Part shown: positions 45,149-53,558 of the stretch, one piece after another
Position numbering within the stretch: the stretch's first letter is position 1
How the letters are laid out: each line of letters begins with the position of its first letter
Assembly: GCF_001695575.1 (NCBI RefSeq)
Contig: NZ_LUAX01000007.1
Span: 186,001-250,000 of the forward strand
Reading direction: 5' to 3'
Source of the DNA: Vibrio europaeus
Lineage (GTDB): Bacteria; Pseudomonadota; Gammaproteobacteria; Enterobacterales; Vibrionaceae
DNA length: 64,000 nucleotides
Notes under the pieces: model-generated
What the model saw: the letters and a program-made list of their open reading frames with translations, nothing else
Database searches by the model: none
What the model was told of the DNA's origin: nothing
Made by a program: the position numbers and the translations under genes

Positions 45149-46048
45149 ATGTGCAATAGTATTCCATGTGAAAATGAGTATTTTTTTGATGACATTGAAG
45201 CAATAACAAGTCTTGAACCTGATAGTACTTGGGTTTCTTACGCCAATGAACTAGTTTTTGCAAAGCTTGACTACACCCCAAAGGAACTCAAGTTATTCGA
45301 CTTAATAGCCTCGCAACTATCGCTAGGCCCATTATACGATGAGGGCTGGATATCACAAAAAGAAGGAGAACCATCACCAAAAGTTGCTAAAAGTATAACT
45401 AATACCACTATCCAGAGAATCTATGAGTACCAAGATCTTAGAACAATAGTGCTTTCTAAAGCATTGATCTGCGAATATGTAGGAATATCAGGAAAATTTG
45501 GTAGACTGGGAAGCCTCAAAGTGTTCAGTAAAAAATCAGTCACATTGCGAAAGAAGCAGTTCACTGGCGATTTTGATGAGTCCCAGGTTGGCTCTGAAAA
45601 AGTTGAGGAGGTTGCAATGAGACCATTTCTTAAAGCTTATCAGTTGTCCGAGCAACCATTCTGCATATTTATCGTTAACCCAGAATTTGTACCTTATATT
45701 CTCGGAGTTCAAGCATTTAAAAGACATAGATTGGAAGTTACTAGTCAACTCAAACGAAACCTGAGCCTTAGGCTCTATAAATTAATCCACTACTATCACA
45801 ATGGCGGTGGTGCAACAGGAGCTAAGCATACTCGTGTTTTCAAAGTACAAGAGTTTCTAGATTTGCTCGCACCACTACCAAAATCTTATACAGCAGACCT
45901 AAATTTGTTGATAGGTAAAGGCTTGAATCCAGCATTAAAAGAAATAAAAGAACAGACAGGACTTTCTTATCGGCTAGTAAGACATAAGCAAAACTATGGC
46001 GGAATAGGAAGACCATCAATTTCAGGTTTCCAGCTTTTGCCTGAATAA
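45149..46048 (+). CDS. Rep_3-type replication initiation protein
   Basis: 299 residues with the two winged-helix domains of plasmid initiators. Domain 1 includes LDYTPKELKLFDLIASQLS; domain 2 contains the characteristic SLRLYKLIHYYHN helix with VFKVQEFLDLL and LNPALKEIKEQTGLSYRLVR. It binds the iterons just upstream to start replication and, as a dimer, to repress itself. Its presence on an integrated island means the excised circle may replicate. It is convergent with the recombinase gene; no partition genes are visible. Confidence 0.8.
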   Translation: MCNSIPCENEYFFDDIEAITSLEPDSTWVSYANELVFAKLDYTPKELKLFDLIASQLSLGPLYDEGWISQKEGEPSPKVAKSITNTTIQRIYEYQDLRTIVLSKALICEYVGISGKFGRLGSLKVFSKKSVTLRKKQFTGDFDESQVGSEKVEEVAMRPFLKAYQLSEQPFCIFIVNPEFVPYILGVQAFKRHRLEVTSQLKRNLSLRLYKLIHYYHNGGGATGAKHTRVFKVQEFLDLLAPLPKSYTADLNLLIGKGLNPALKEIKEQTGLSYRLVRHKQNYGGIGRPSISGFQLLPE

Positions 46049-46101
46049 CTTCACATATTGAGCAGCACCAACATAAACTTAGGTGCTGCACTATCTCAGT
46101 T

Positions 46102-47970
46102 TTATACAGGCAGTTTAGACTTTGAGTTGAAGCAAATATCTCTTCTTTTGATACCACTTTTGTATGGGTCTTTTAAAAACTCTAGTACAGATTTTCGATC
46201 GATTTTACTCGGGAGCGGCATTAAATCTAAAACTTGAGAATCCACTTCAATAGGCTCTAAAAGCTTCTTCGCCCACTGATGCTTGCCTTTACTTGGGTAT
46301 AACTTATTTAAAAGGTCAACGTTGTGTAATTCGTTAATTAAATCGGGGATTAGATCTGGATTTCGACTTACTTCTTTAACGGGAACATCGTAAACATATT
46401 CGAAGCTGATTCTTAGCAGTTCTCGATCATTAGCTTTTACATACGCAAATGGCTTTGCTTTCAGCTCTCTCATCAGTCCATCTTTAAATCGGATCCGTAC
46501 TCGAATGCAGTTCACTTTCCCTGTTTTCGAAAACAAACTGTCTTCGGTTGTCCTGAAGAGTTTTACTTCTGAAATTATAGAGCTAACTATATTGGCGAAC
46601 TCTTTTCTCTTGGGATGAGTAAAGTCGAGCCTAATCTCGTCGGTGTACATCTCATTTCTTAAAAGCTCAAAAAACTCATCTGGAATACCTGAATCGTCGT
46701 CTTCTAATTTTTCTTTTAGATATTCAAGCCTATCCTCTTTCTCTTCGATTAGGGTTAGTATTGAGGCTCTAGCTTTAGTTCTATAGCTTTTAAGAAGATC
46801 GTCTAGTTCCTGTTGTTCTTGCTCAATCTCTAGTTCGAGATTTTCTCTCTGCCCATCATTGCTTGTCAGTTCTGTTTGCTTCAAAGCATATTGATCTTTA
46901 CACAAAGACAGTACAACAAGCTCAAGCATTTCAGCATTAAAAAGCTCTCTTGCATGCTGTTGCTCACCTTTTAATGACAAAGAACATACATAGCTCTTTC
47001 TTCTACCACCTTTATCAACAAATACCATCGAGGCACCACATTCACCACAGCGAAGTAAACCTTTCAAAAAGTGAATGTTACCTTTTGAGCTAGCCCTGCC
47101 CTTCTTCTTCTTCCTGATGGCTTGCAGTGCTTTAAAAGTAGCCTTATCAATTAGTGCAGGATAGTAGTTCGGAAGTTTGTACTCTAGTCCGTCGATACTA
47201 AGTCTCTTCTCTCCATAGAGGGAGTGCTTTTCCCAAAGTTGATTTAAGACGCTAAAATCCCATGTCTTAGCCGACTTTATTTGAGTTTTGCGCGTTCTAT
47301 AGTATGGGTAGTTATTGTCTAAATATTGCTTTACTTTTAAAGTACTTTCTCCCTGTAAAAACAGCTCTACTGCAGCTTTAACCCCATCAGCGTTCTTATT
47401 TAATGAATTGGTTGGTTGGTCGATCCACAGTGGTGCTCTACCTAGTGCACCTTGAGGCTCCCCAGTATCTTTCCATTTTTTTAATGCTTGTTTAGCTGCT
47501 GCTTTGATTCGAATACTCTTCGTCCTAGACTCTTCATTGGCCCTTTGCATCGTAAGTAGAGATAAGATCAGATCTGCGGTTATATTTCGGCTGTGTACAT
47601 CAAACAGCGTATCATCAATATGAGTATATACTCGAACACCCTTGTTAATAATGCTGAGCAGTTGTTCCATTGCTATGTTGACAGTCTCTCGACTTAGCCT
47701 ATCTAGTGAAAAAACAACAAGAATTGAACCTGAAGAGATAGTGCCGTCATCAATTTTTTCCAGTACGCCACCCAGTGCACCTTCTTTATGCTTTCCATGG
47801 TAAGCACTCAACCCTTCATCAACATAGTTTTCTGTATGAATTGGAAGGTTGTGTTCATGAGAAAGTCTCTCTAAGACACTACGTTGTTGCTGGGTTTCTA
47901 ATCCGACCCCTTTTAACTGCTTAACGCTACTTACTCGGGCATAGTTATAAATTTTGGGGGAGTTTTTCAT
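46102..47970 (-). CDS. Large serine recombinase (integrase of the island)
   Basis: 622 residues: N-terminal resolvase domain (YARVSSVKQLKGVGLETQQQ, catalytic Ser near residue 14; VVFSLDRLSRETVNIAMEQL with the conserved DRLSR), the recombinase domain (~170-280), a zinc ribbon (LLRCGECGASMVFVDKGGR to YVCSL, ~310-340) and a coiled coil (~375-425). This is the layout of phage-type serine integrases. Its start lies 26 bp inside the 3' end of the hybrid DUF3820 gene, so it is probably translated from the DUF3820 transcript and silenced or activated by integration state. Confidence 0.92.
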   Translation of the reverse strand: MKNSPKIYNYARVSSVKQLKGVGLETQQQRSVLERLSHEHNLPIHTENYVDEGLSAYHGKHKEGALGGVLEKIDDGTISSGSILVVFSLDRLSRETVNIAMEQLLSIINKGVRVYTHIDDTLFDVHSRNITADLILSLLTMQRANEESRTKSIRIKAAAKQALKKWKDTGEPQGALGRAPLWIDQPTNSLNKNADGVKAAVELFLQGESTLKVKQYLDNNYPYYRTRKTQIKSAKTWDFSVLNQLWEKHSLYGEKRLSIDGLEYKLPNYYPALIDKATFKALQAIRKKKKGRASSKGNIHFLKGLLRCGECGASMVFVDKGGRRKSYVCSLSLKGEQQHARELFNAEMLELVVLSLCKDQYALKQTELTSNDGQRENLELEIEQEQQELDDLLKSYRTKARASILTLIEEKEDRLEYLKEKLEDDDSGIPDEFFELLRNEMYTDEIRLDFTHPKRKEFANIVSSIISEVKLFRTTEDSLFSKTGKVNCIRVRIRFKDGLMRELKAKPFAYVKANDRELLRISFEYVYDVPVKEVSRNPDLIPDLINELHNVDLLNKLYPSKGKHQWAKKLLEPIEVDSQVLDLMPLPSKIDRKSVLEFLKDPYKSGIKRRDICFNSKSKLPV

Positions 47971-48181
47971 TCTTTAAAGGCTTAACAACTGAATCTAAAC
48001 CCTCAATCTTGAGGGCCAAACAAAGTTGCATTAAATCACCCAACTCTCCTGAGGGAAACTGTTTTTTATTGGCAAACCAAAGTAAGTACTCTTCTGGTAA
48101 GTCGATAAGCACGCGACCCGCGTACTTACCAAACGGCATTTGCATTCGTGCAAGTTTAATGAGGTTTTCTTTTTCAAGCAT
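47945..48181 (-). CDS. DUF3820-family protein, island-repaired hybrid
   Basis: 78 residues: MPFGKYAGRVLIDLPEEYLL then FPSGELGDLMQLCLALKIEG, the full DUF3820 pattern; the family is found throughout Vibrio and its function is not established (some members are called putative quorum-sensing-regulated virulence factors). The 5' half up to about PEE is native; the rest comes from the island, as a second diverged end lies at 34,883-35,017. The new C-terminus is six residues longer (NEKLPQNL against RM). It serves as the integration target while staying intact. Confidence 0.88.
   Translation of the reverse strand: MLEKENLIKLARMQMPFGKYAGRVLIDLPEEYLLWFANKKQFPSGELGDLMQLCLALKIEGLDSVVKPLKNEKLPQNL
48088..48094 (+). 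repeat. Candidate right attachment core of the serine-recombinase island
   Basis: ACTCTTC inside the DUF3820 coding region, identical to 35,009-35,015. Distances from each core to each DUF3820 stop agree once the six extra codons and the one-base insertion are counted. Confidence 0.55.
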
Positions 48182-48193
48182 TACTAAGGTTTT

Positions 48194-48865
48194 CTATGGC
48201 TGTTCCCAACCTTGTAGAGTAACACCTAATCGCTCTACCCAATAGTTAATCGCGTCTTTCGCATCATCAAGCGAATCAATAATCGTAGAAAAGTCTTTGT
48301 TTCCTGCCTCTCTGTCGATAGCGGCAAACAGCGGTGTACCGTCTTGCGCATCACTAACAAGCAACTCAACACTCGCACTACCCACATTGGTATGCTCACC
48401 AGTGGTGACCTTGGAAATGGTTGAGATGGCTAAACCGAATGGCAGTACGCTGCTCGTTACCGCCAGTACTGGATTAGGGGTTTCAACATTACTTAATGCG
48501 ATACTCAGTCGAAGCGTCTTCCCTGTCGGTTCTGAGACAACTTGTTTATGGAGGGAAATTTTCTCGGTCAGACGAGCGACCATGTAATCAGTCAGTTCTT
48601 GAATTTCTTCTTTGTCTAAAGTGCTTTCTTCTGTAACAACAAACACTTGGTCAATCACTACCGAATCATACTCATCCAACTTTTCGCTTAATCGTTTTGC
48701 GTCTCTTAGACCAATGCGAGCCCATACTAAATCGACACCGCCTTCAGGCCCTGCTCGAAAGTCCTCATAACTGGTAAATTTGGTGGCTCGTTGAACAGGC
48801 CCACCAGCACATCCAACCACGAACACGCTCACCACGATTAAAAGCAAGACCTTGAAAGATTTCAT
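48194..48865 (-). CDS. DUF3313-family lipoprotein
   Basis: About 223 residues with a lipoprotein signal peptide (LLIVVSVFVVGC-AGG; lipobox cysteine near residue 19). The body matches the DUF3313 family of periplasmic or outer-membrane lipoproteins (WARIGLRDAKRLSEKLDEYD, later DSLDDAKDAINYWVERLG). The second residue after the cysteine is Gly, so outer-membrane sorting is likely. The ATG at 48,865 is preferred to an upstream GTG. Function unknown. Confidence 0.8.
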   Translation of the reverse strand: MKSFKVLLLIVVSVFVVGCAGGPVQRATKFTSYEDFRAGPEGGVDLVWARIGLRDAKRLSEKLDEYDSVVIDQVFVVTEESTLDKEEIQELTDYMVARLTEKISLHKQVVSEPTGKTLRLSIALSNVETPNPVLAVTSSVLPFGLAISTISKVTTGEHTNVGSASVELLVSDAQDGTPLFAAIDREAGNKDFSTIIDSLDDAKDAINYWVERLGVTLQGWEQP

Positions 48866-48959
48866 GTAAAGCACTCTAGTTTATAATAGAAACCAGAATG
48901 CTATACCATATGATATTTAGATGTCCAATTGTATTCTATTCAAATTGGTTATATTGGGA

Positions 48960-49313
48960 TCAAGAAGGATGTACCGTGTGCGCGTACTCAACGATCACTT
49001 GATTGCCTTCAATGTAGGCATTTTGAATTTCACCATCGACACTCATACGGCTTTGCAGGTACACCACCTTTGGACCATGCTCATTAGTTTCTTTCAGGCT
49101 TGGAACCACATTTTTTGGCTCTAAATGAAGAAGTCGACAAAAATGGCTCACGAAAGACATAGTAAGCGGTGTTTCACCTCTTAAAACGCGAGAAAAGCTG
49201 AGCTGATTCATGCCAAGCTTTTTGGCAAATTCCATCTGAGTGAGTCGCATTTTCGATTTTTTCGACATCCAGATTTGGTAGAGCGCCTCTCTATCTTTGT
49301 CGGTAAATTCCAT
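48960..49313 (-). CDS. XRE-family helix-turn-helix regulator
   Basis: 117 residues: helix-turn-helix in residues ~25-70 (LTQMEFAKKLGMNQLSFSRV, then TPLTMSFVSHFCRLL), followed by a short C-terminal beta region (NAYIEGNQVIVEYAH). Phage-repressor-like in size. No partner gene is adjacent; the neighbour on the other side is the long leader of gbpA. The target is unknown. Confidence 0.8.
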   Translation of the reverse strand: MEFTDKDREALYQIWMSKKSKMRLTQMEFAKKLGMNQLSFSRVLRGETPLTMSFVSHFCRLLHLEPKNVVPSLKETNEHGPKVVYLQSRMSVDGEIQNAYIEGNQVIVEYAHTVHPS

Positions 49314-49841
49314 CGTGATTCCTTGTATAACATTTTGGCGAGGATTGTCGTTGTTTTGGTGCTTGAGGTTGTCAGAGCTTGGTAAGTGAAAGTCAAAGCT
49401 TTGTCTGCTAAACGTCAGCTACAGACAGGACGAGTCAAAAATAAATCACACTCAGACATTCACAAAAAATATCAATAAACCCTATTAGTTATTCAATTTC
49501 AATAGGTTAATAATTTAGTCAATATGTAATTAGCAAGTTAATTTGCGACAAGAATTTCAGATCGAGATTATCATTCCACATTTAAGTTTTGGGCTTCGCT
49601 TTTCTGATTGGCGTTAGCTACATTTCGCCTGCTTATACAAAACTCATTACTTTGTAATCTAACAATATATTGTGGCAAGTATAGGCTGCACTTCAGGCAA
49701 ACTATCCGAAAGGTTAGGACGCAAAGCCACCGGTCTGTCGACATCTTATGTCTATGATAGCGGGGTTGCCATTTAGCGAGTCTCGCTAGATGTTTCGCGT
49801 GCCGGAGTGTCATCTTTTTTGTTATCCATAGATAAGGACAA
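49314..49841. other. Long leader region of gbpA
   Basis: Holds the gbpA promoter and the c-di-GMP-I riboswitch (49,686-49,775), then a tight inverted repeat TAGCGAG/CTCGCTA (49,775-49,789) that may belong to the expression platform. No gene is supported. Confidence 0.6.
49686..49775 (+). promoter_or_regulatory. c-di-GMP-I (GEMM-I) riboswitch controlling gbpA
   Basis: The conserved aptamer blocks appear in order: CACTTCAGGCAAACTATCCG, GAAAGGTTAGGACGCAAAGC, CACCGGTCTG, and ATAGCGGGGTTGCCA. The GCAAAG strand with the GNAA-type tetraloop (CCGAAAGG) and its receptor segment are diagnostic. In V. cholerae this riboswitch (Vc1) lies before gbpA, as here, so c-di-GMP level should set expression of the adhesin. 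Confidence 0.93.
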
Positions 49842-51302
49842 ATGATGAACAAACTCCCAAACAAATCACTCATTGCGTTAGCTCTACTTAGTGTGAGCGG
49901 TGCTAGCTTCGGCCATGGGTACGTATCAGCGTACGAAAATGGTGTTGCTGAAAGCCGTGCGGCGCTTTGTAAGTTCCCAACCAGTGACACAAACGAGAAG
50001 AACACCAACTGTGGCGCTATTCAATATGAACCGCAGAGTGTAGAAGGGCCAGATGGTTTCCCTGAAACAGGCCCACAAGACGGTAAAATTGCCAGTGCTC
50101 AAACTTCACTAGCAGCGGCGCTGGATGAGCAAACTGCTGACCGATGGGTTAAACGACCTATTAAATCGGGCTCTCAGTACTTTGAGTGGACTTTCACTGC
50201 CAATCACGTCACTAAAGACTGGAAGTACTACATCACCAAAGTAGATTGGAACCCTAATCAGCCCCTCGCGCGCAGTTCATTTGACCTCACGCCTTTCTGT
50301 GTTGTCGATGGGGGAATGGTTCAGCCACCAAAACGTGTTAGCCATCTTTGTAACGTTCCTGAGCGAGAAGGTTATCAAGTGATCCTTGCTGTTTGGGATG
50401 TAGGCGATACGGCAGCTTCGTTCTACAATGTTATCGACGTGAAATTCGATGGTGACGGTCCAGTGATTCCTGATTGGAGTCAAGGCGGTCAGATCAACCC
50501 TACGCTCGATCTCAGTGTTGGCGATGCAGTTTATACCCGTGTGTTTGACAGCAGCGGCGAAAACTCGTCTTACAGCACAGAGCTCGTGATTCAAAACAGT
50601 GAACAAGGTAAAGCGAACAATTGGTCTTATGCTCTCGCGAGTAAGATTAACCAAGAGCAAAGCCAAATTCGTGCAGGACAGCTTAATGACCAAGGCGAAT
50701 TTACCCCTGTTTATGGAACCAACCCAGTCTACTTAAAAGCAGGGTCAGGACTAAACAGCGTTGAAATCGGCTATAAATTTGAAACGCCAGAGCCGGATTA
50801 CGACCTTGATGTTGTAGGACTACAGTCAGAATACGTGATTGGCGACTCACCGACAGAGCTTGACCTGACATTAACCGCAACAGGCGACTTTACGGCTGAG
50901 TTAACTGTCTACAACCACCACCGCGAACCATTAGCTTCATACTCGAAGGCGCTCAAAGACGGTGAGGTTGAAAGCACGACGATGACTCTATCTAAGTCTG
51001 AGCCAGGGCATCATATGCTAGTAGTGGTTACCAAAGATGATCAAGGTAAAGTGATTGACCAAAACACGCTAGATTTCCACCTAGTAGAAGATCAAACGCC
51101 ACCACCTGGTGACTACGACTTTGTCTTCCCACAAGGCTTAGAAAGCTACACTGCAGGAACTAAAGTGTTAGCCAGTGATGGTGCGGTTTATCAGTGTAAA
51201 GAGTTCCCATACTCGGGTTACTGTGTCCAGTGGTCACCAACAGCTACGCAATACGAACCGGGGGTTGGCTCTCACTGGCGATCAGCTTGGAACAAACTGT
51301 AA
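49842..51302 (+). CDS. gbpA: GbpA, N-acetylglucosamine-binding protein / AA10 lytic polysaccharide monooxygenase
   Basis: 486 residues, the normal length of GbpA. After the signal peptide the mature protein starts at His (SFG-HGYVSAYENG), the copper-binding N-terminal histidine of AA10 monooxygenases. Residues ~24-200 are the AA10 domain (WTFTANHVTKDWKYYITKVD), then two surface-binding domains (~210-410) and a C-terminal chitin-binding domain with aromatic residues (YQCKEFPYSGYCVQWSP, ending GSHWRSAWNKL). Secreted; attaches to chitin and mucin. AAGGAC precedes the two adjacent ATGs. Regulated by the riboswitch in its leader. Confidence 0.95.
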   Translation: MMNKLPNKSLIALALLSVSGASFGHGYVSAYENGVAESRAALCKFPTSDTNEKNTNCGAIQYEPQSVEGPDGFPETGPQDGKIASAQTSLAAALDEQTADRWVKRPIKSGSQYFEWTFTANHVTKDWKYYITKVDWNPNQPLARSSFDLTPFCVVDGGMVQPPKRVSHLCNVPEREGYQVILAVWDVGDTAASFYNVIDVKFDGDGPVIPDWSQGGQINPTLDLSVGDAVYTRVFDSSGENSSYSTELVIQNSEQGKANNWSYALASKINQEQSQIRAGQLNDQGEFTPVYGTNPVYLKAGSGLNSVEIGYKFETPEPDYDLDVVGLQSEYVIGDSPTELDLTLTATGDFTAELTVYNHHREPLASYSKALKDGEVESTTMTLSKSEPGHHMLVVVTKDDQGKVIDQNTLDFHLVEDQTPPPGDYDFVFPQGLESYTAGTKVLASDGAVYQCKEFPYSGYCVQWSPTATQYEPGVGSHWRSAWNKL

Positions 51303-51318
51303 GTCGTTTATATACAAA

Positions 51319-51343
51319 AAGAGGATGCCCTGTGCATCCTCTT
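51319..51343. terminator. Bidirectional terminator between gbpA and carboxypeptidase gene
   Basis: AAGAGGATGC and GCATCCTCTT, 10-bp stem with a 5-nt loop; T-rich on both sides (TTGTTTATATT on plus, TTTTTG on minus). It serves the two convergent genes. Confidence 0.88.
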
Positions 51344-51360
51344 GTTTATATTAGATATGG

Positions 51361-52527
51361 TTAAAACCAGCCTGAGATTAAGCGTTTAAACCAATCAAAC
51401 AATTTCTTGAACAGACCACCCTCTTCAACTTCCTGCTGAGCGACTAATGTTGCGCTTGCGACCTCTTCGCCATCAATACTGTAGATCACCTGCCCGACAG
51501 CATCTCCCTGATTGATTGGTGCTACTAACTCACCATTGTATTCAATCTCGGCTTTAAGCTTGCTTGCATCGCCTTTCGGTAATGTGATCAACACTTGTTT
51601 ATCGACGCCAACAGGAACAAGGTCTTCGCTACCCATCCACACTTTTGCCTCGGCTAACGTATCTTTCACTTTGGATGGAGACACAGTATCAAAGAACCTG
51701 AAACCGTAACTCAGTAATTGTTTGCTTTCTGACTCGCGGCTTTTGGTACTGCTAGAGCCCATCACCACCGAAATCAAACGCATGTCACCGCTGGTTGCCG
51801 ACGTCGCTAGGCTGTAGCCCGCTCCACTTGTATAACCGGTTTTCATGCCATCCACATTTAGGCTTCTATCCCTAAGCAGGCCATTTCGGTTGTATTGGGT
51901 AATGCCGTTGTAGGTGTAAGAAGTTTCACTGTACAGCGAATAAATGTCAGGCAAATCACGTATAATCGCTTGGCTAAGCAGAGCGATATCATGCGGTGTT
52001 GAATACAAACCGTCGCTATCTAAGCCATGCGGATTGGTGTATCCAGTGTTATCAAGACCGAGCTTTTGCGACCAGCTATTCATTAGGCTAACAAATGCGT
52101 CTTCACTACCCGCTACGTGTTCAGCAATAGCCACACTGGCATCATTACCGGATTGAACAATCAAACCACGGTACAAGTCGATGAGTGGAACATCTGTCCC
52201 TACTTCGATAAACATTTTTGAAGAATCAGGGAAGTTTTTCGCCCAAGCTTTTCGGCTTATACGAACTTGATCGTCGAGAGAAATATTACCGCTTTTCACT
52301 TCTTGACCAGCTACGTAAGCCGTCATCAGCTTGGTTAAGCTCGCTGGGTTAAGCTTCTTGTCCGCATTTTTTTCCACCAACACGGCACCAGTATGGTAAT
52401 CAATCAAGATATACCCCTTGGCACCTAATGTCGGAGGATCAGGAATAATGGTAGGTGCGGCAAACGCACCAAATGAAAGAGAAAATGTCGAAAGAAGCGC
52501 TGTGAATTTTAGAAAACGCGTGGTCAT
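51361..52527 (-). CDS. D-alanyl-D-alanine carboxypeptidase, PBP5/6 type (DacA/DacC/DacD family)
   Basis: 388 residues: signal peptide (cut AFA-APT), transpeptidase-like domain with the three serine-enzyme motifs SLTK (catalytic Ser 63), SGN in VQSGNDASVAIAEH and KTG in VDGMKTGYTSGAGYS, then a beta-rich PBP5 C-terminal domain and an amphipathic C-terminal helix (LFKKLFDWFKRLISGWF) that anchors it to the outer face of the inner membrane. It removes the terminal D-Ala from peptidoglycan pentapeptides. The main dacA of vibrios sits with rod-shape genes, so this may be a paralogue; I give no symbol. Confidence 0.92.
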   Translation of the reverse strand: MTTRFLKFTALLSTFSLSFGAFAAPTIIPDPPTLGAKGYILIDYHTGAVLVEKNADKKLNPASLTKLMTAYVAGQEVKSGNISLDDQVRISRKAWAKNFPDSSKMFIEVGTDVPLIDLYRGLIVQSGNDASVAIAEHVAGSEDAFVSLMNSWSQKLGLDNTGYTNPHGLDSDGLYSTPHDIALLSQAIIRDLPDIYSLYSETSYTYNGITQYNRNGLLRDRSLNVDGMKTGYTSGAGYSLATSATSGDMRLISVVMGSSSTKSRESESKQLLSYGFRFFDTVSPSKVKDTLAEAKVWMGSEDLVPVGVDKQVLITLPKGDASKLKAEIEYNGELVAPINQGDAVGQVIYSIDGEEVASATLVAQQEVEEGGLFKKLFDWFKRLISGWF

Positions 52528-52722
52528 GATATGCGACGTCTCACTTTAAATGATTGAGTAACGACCTCAGTATAGACAACCTTGCAATAGAATCAGTAGC
52601 TTTGACATCAATCGTTACTATTCAGTAGGAATTTTGGTAAATATTTACCTAGCTGACGGAATTAGATACAAAAAAACCAGCGCCGAAACGCTGGTCTTGT
52701 GATCTTTTGGCTTAGTTCTCTA
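52528..52722. promoter_or_regulatory. Upstream region of carboxypeptidase gene with a 14-bp palindrome
   Basis: GGTAAATATTTACC (52,636-52,649) is a perfect palindrome about 110 bp before the carboxypeptidase start. It may be an operator. Confidence 0.35.
52670..52698 (-). terminator. Terminator of the 121-aa membrane protein gene
   Basis: Minus strand ACCAGCG-TTTCGG-CGCTGGT followed by TTTTTTG: a 7-bp stem and a clear T-run, 25 bp after the stop. Confidence 0.88.
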
Positions 52723-53088
52723 TTAAGCGGCTTTTAGCTCCGCACTCGCTTTCTTTTTAGCCATCAACTTTTCACGGTAGACAAACCAAACGTATGTCGC
52801 GACAAAAGAAAAGAACAAGTACGAGAGTGAGAATACTAGTGGTGAACTAATGAGGTCTTGCGAGATTCCCCAAGACACGCCAGCAACCGTCACTGCGATT
52901 TTAGAGAATAGACCACAAAGCAATAGCAGAAGTGCTAGCTGCGGGAAACGACTACTGCGGAATGCAAACCAGTAGCAGCTACCTACCGCAAGAGTAGAAA
53001 CGTAAAGACCAAGCAAGAATGAATGAAGGTGATCTGCTGACGCAACACCCGCGGAAATCGACACCATGAAGATAATGAATAGTTTCAT
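52723..53088 (-). CDS. Small inner-membrane protein, unknown function
   Basis: 121 residues with four predicted membrane segments (LFIIFMVSISAGVASA, LHSFLLGLYVSTLAVGSCYW, LALLLLLCGLFSKIAVTVAG, LVFSLSYLFFSFVATYVWFV) and a lysine-rich tail (LMAKKKASAELKAA). Some vibrio proteins of this type are labelled NADH:ubiquinone oxidoreductase, but no such motif is visible. It is transcribed alone. Confidence 0.75.
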   Translation of the reverse strand: MKLFIIFMVSISAGVASADHLHSFLLGLYVSTLAVGSCYWFAFRSSRFPQLALLLLLCGLFSKIAVTVAGVSWGISQDLISSPLVFSLSYLFFSFVATYVWFVYREKLMAKKKASAELKAA

Positions 53089-53558
53089 ATTTTGCCTCGC
53101 TCTTAAAAACTAGAAAAAGCTTCCTTTCATTTCTGCAAACTCATTTTGCGTATATTTTCGCCCATCTAGTTTTAAATTCAAGCAGTATTTTTGTCTATTT
53201 ATTACACAAACTTCATAGACAAACAAATTGTGAAAAACTTGTTAAACACCTAGTTATTAAGGATTCTTTGCATACTTACACTTAGGTTCAAAACATAAAA
53301 GATTTGCTTTTAAATGTTACATAGAGATAACAATTGTTACAGTTTAAATTGTTTCGATATATGTGAATGAGAACACTAAATGTGCAACTAAATTGACAAA
53401 TTTACGGGTTCAAAAACTTAGTTTTCGAAAATCGACACGACACAAGATTCAGGGTTCACTTTTTTGTGTGAGCTTAACCACTGTTCACTGCATTGTGTCT
53501 CGTCTCAGTACAAGGGCTTTGGTACCTTTGCGTCACAGATTTATACGTATCACATACC
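53089..53558. other. AT-rich divergent promoter region
   Basis: 470 bp between two divergent genes. It must hold both promoters. Short frames inside it have no ribosome-binding sites or recognisable products. Confidence 0.4.

Larger units (their letters stand above)
35009..48094. mobile_element. 13.1 kb serine-recombinase island with Rep, iterons and relaxase-like gene
   Basis: Integrated inside the DUF3820 gene: an intact hybrid gene at the right end and a 3' fragment at the left. It encodes, left to right, a four-gene unknown operon, a relaxase-like protein, a small protein, a Rep initiator with an iteron array, and a large serine recombinase whose start overlaps the hybrid DUF3820 gene. 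The combination suggests an integrative element that can also replicate and be mobilised. Its A+T content is visibly higher than that of the core genes to its right. Confidence 0.8.
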
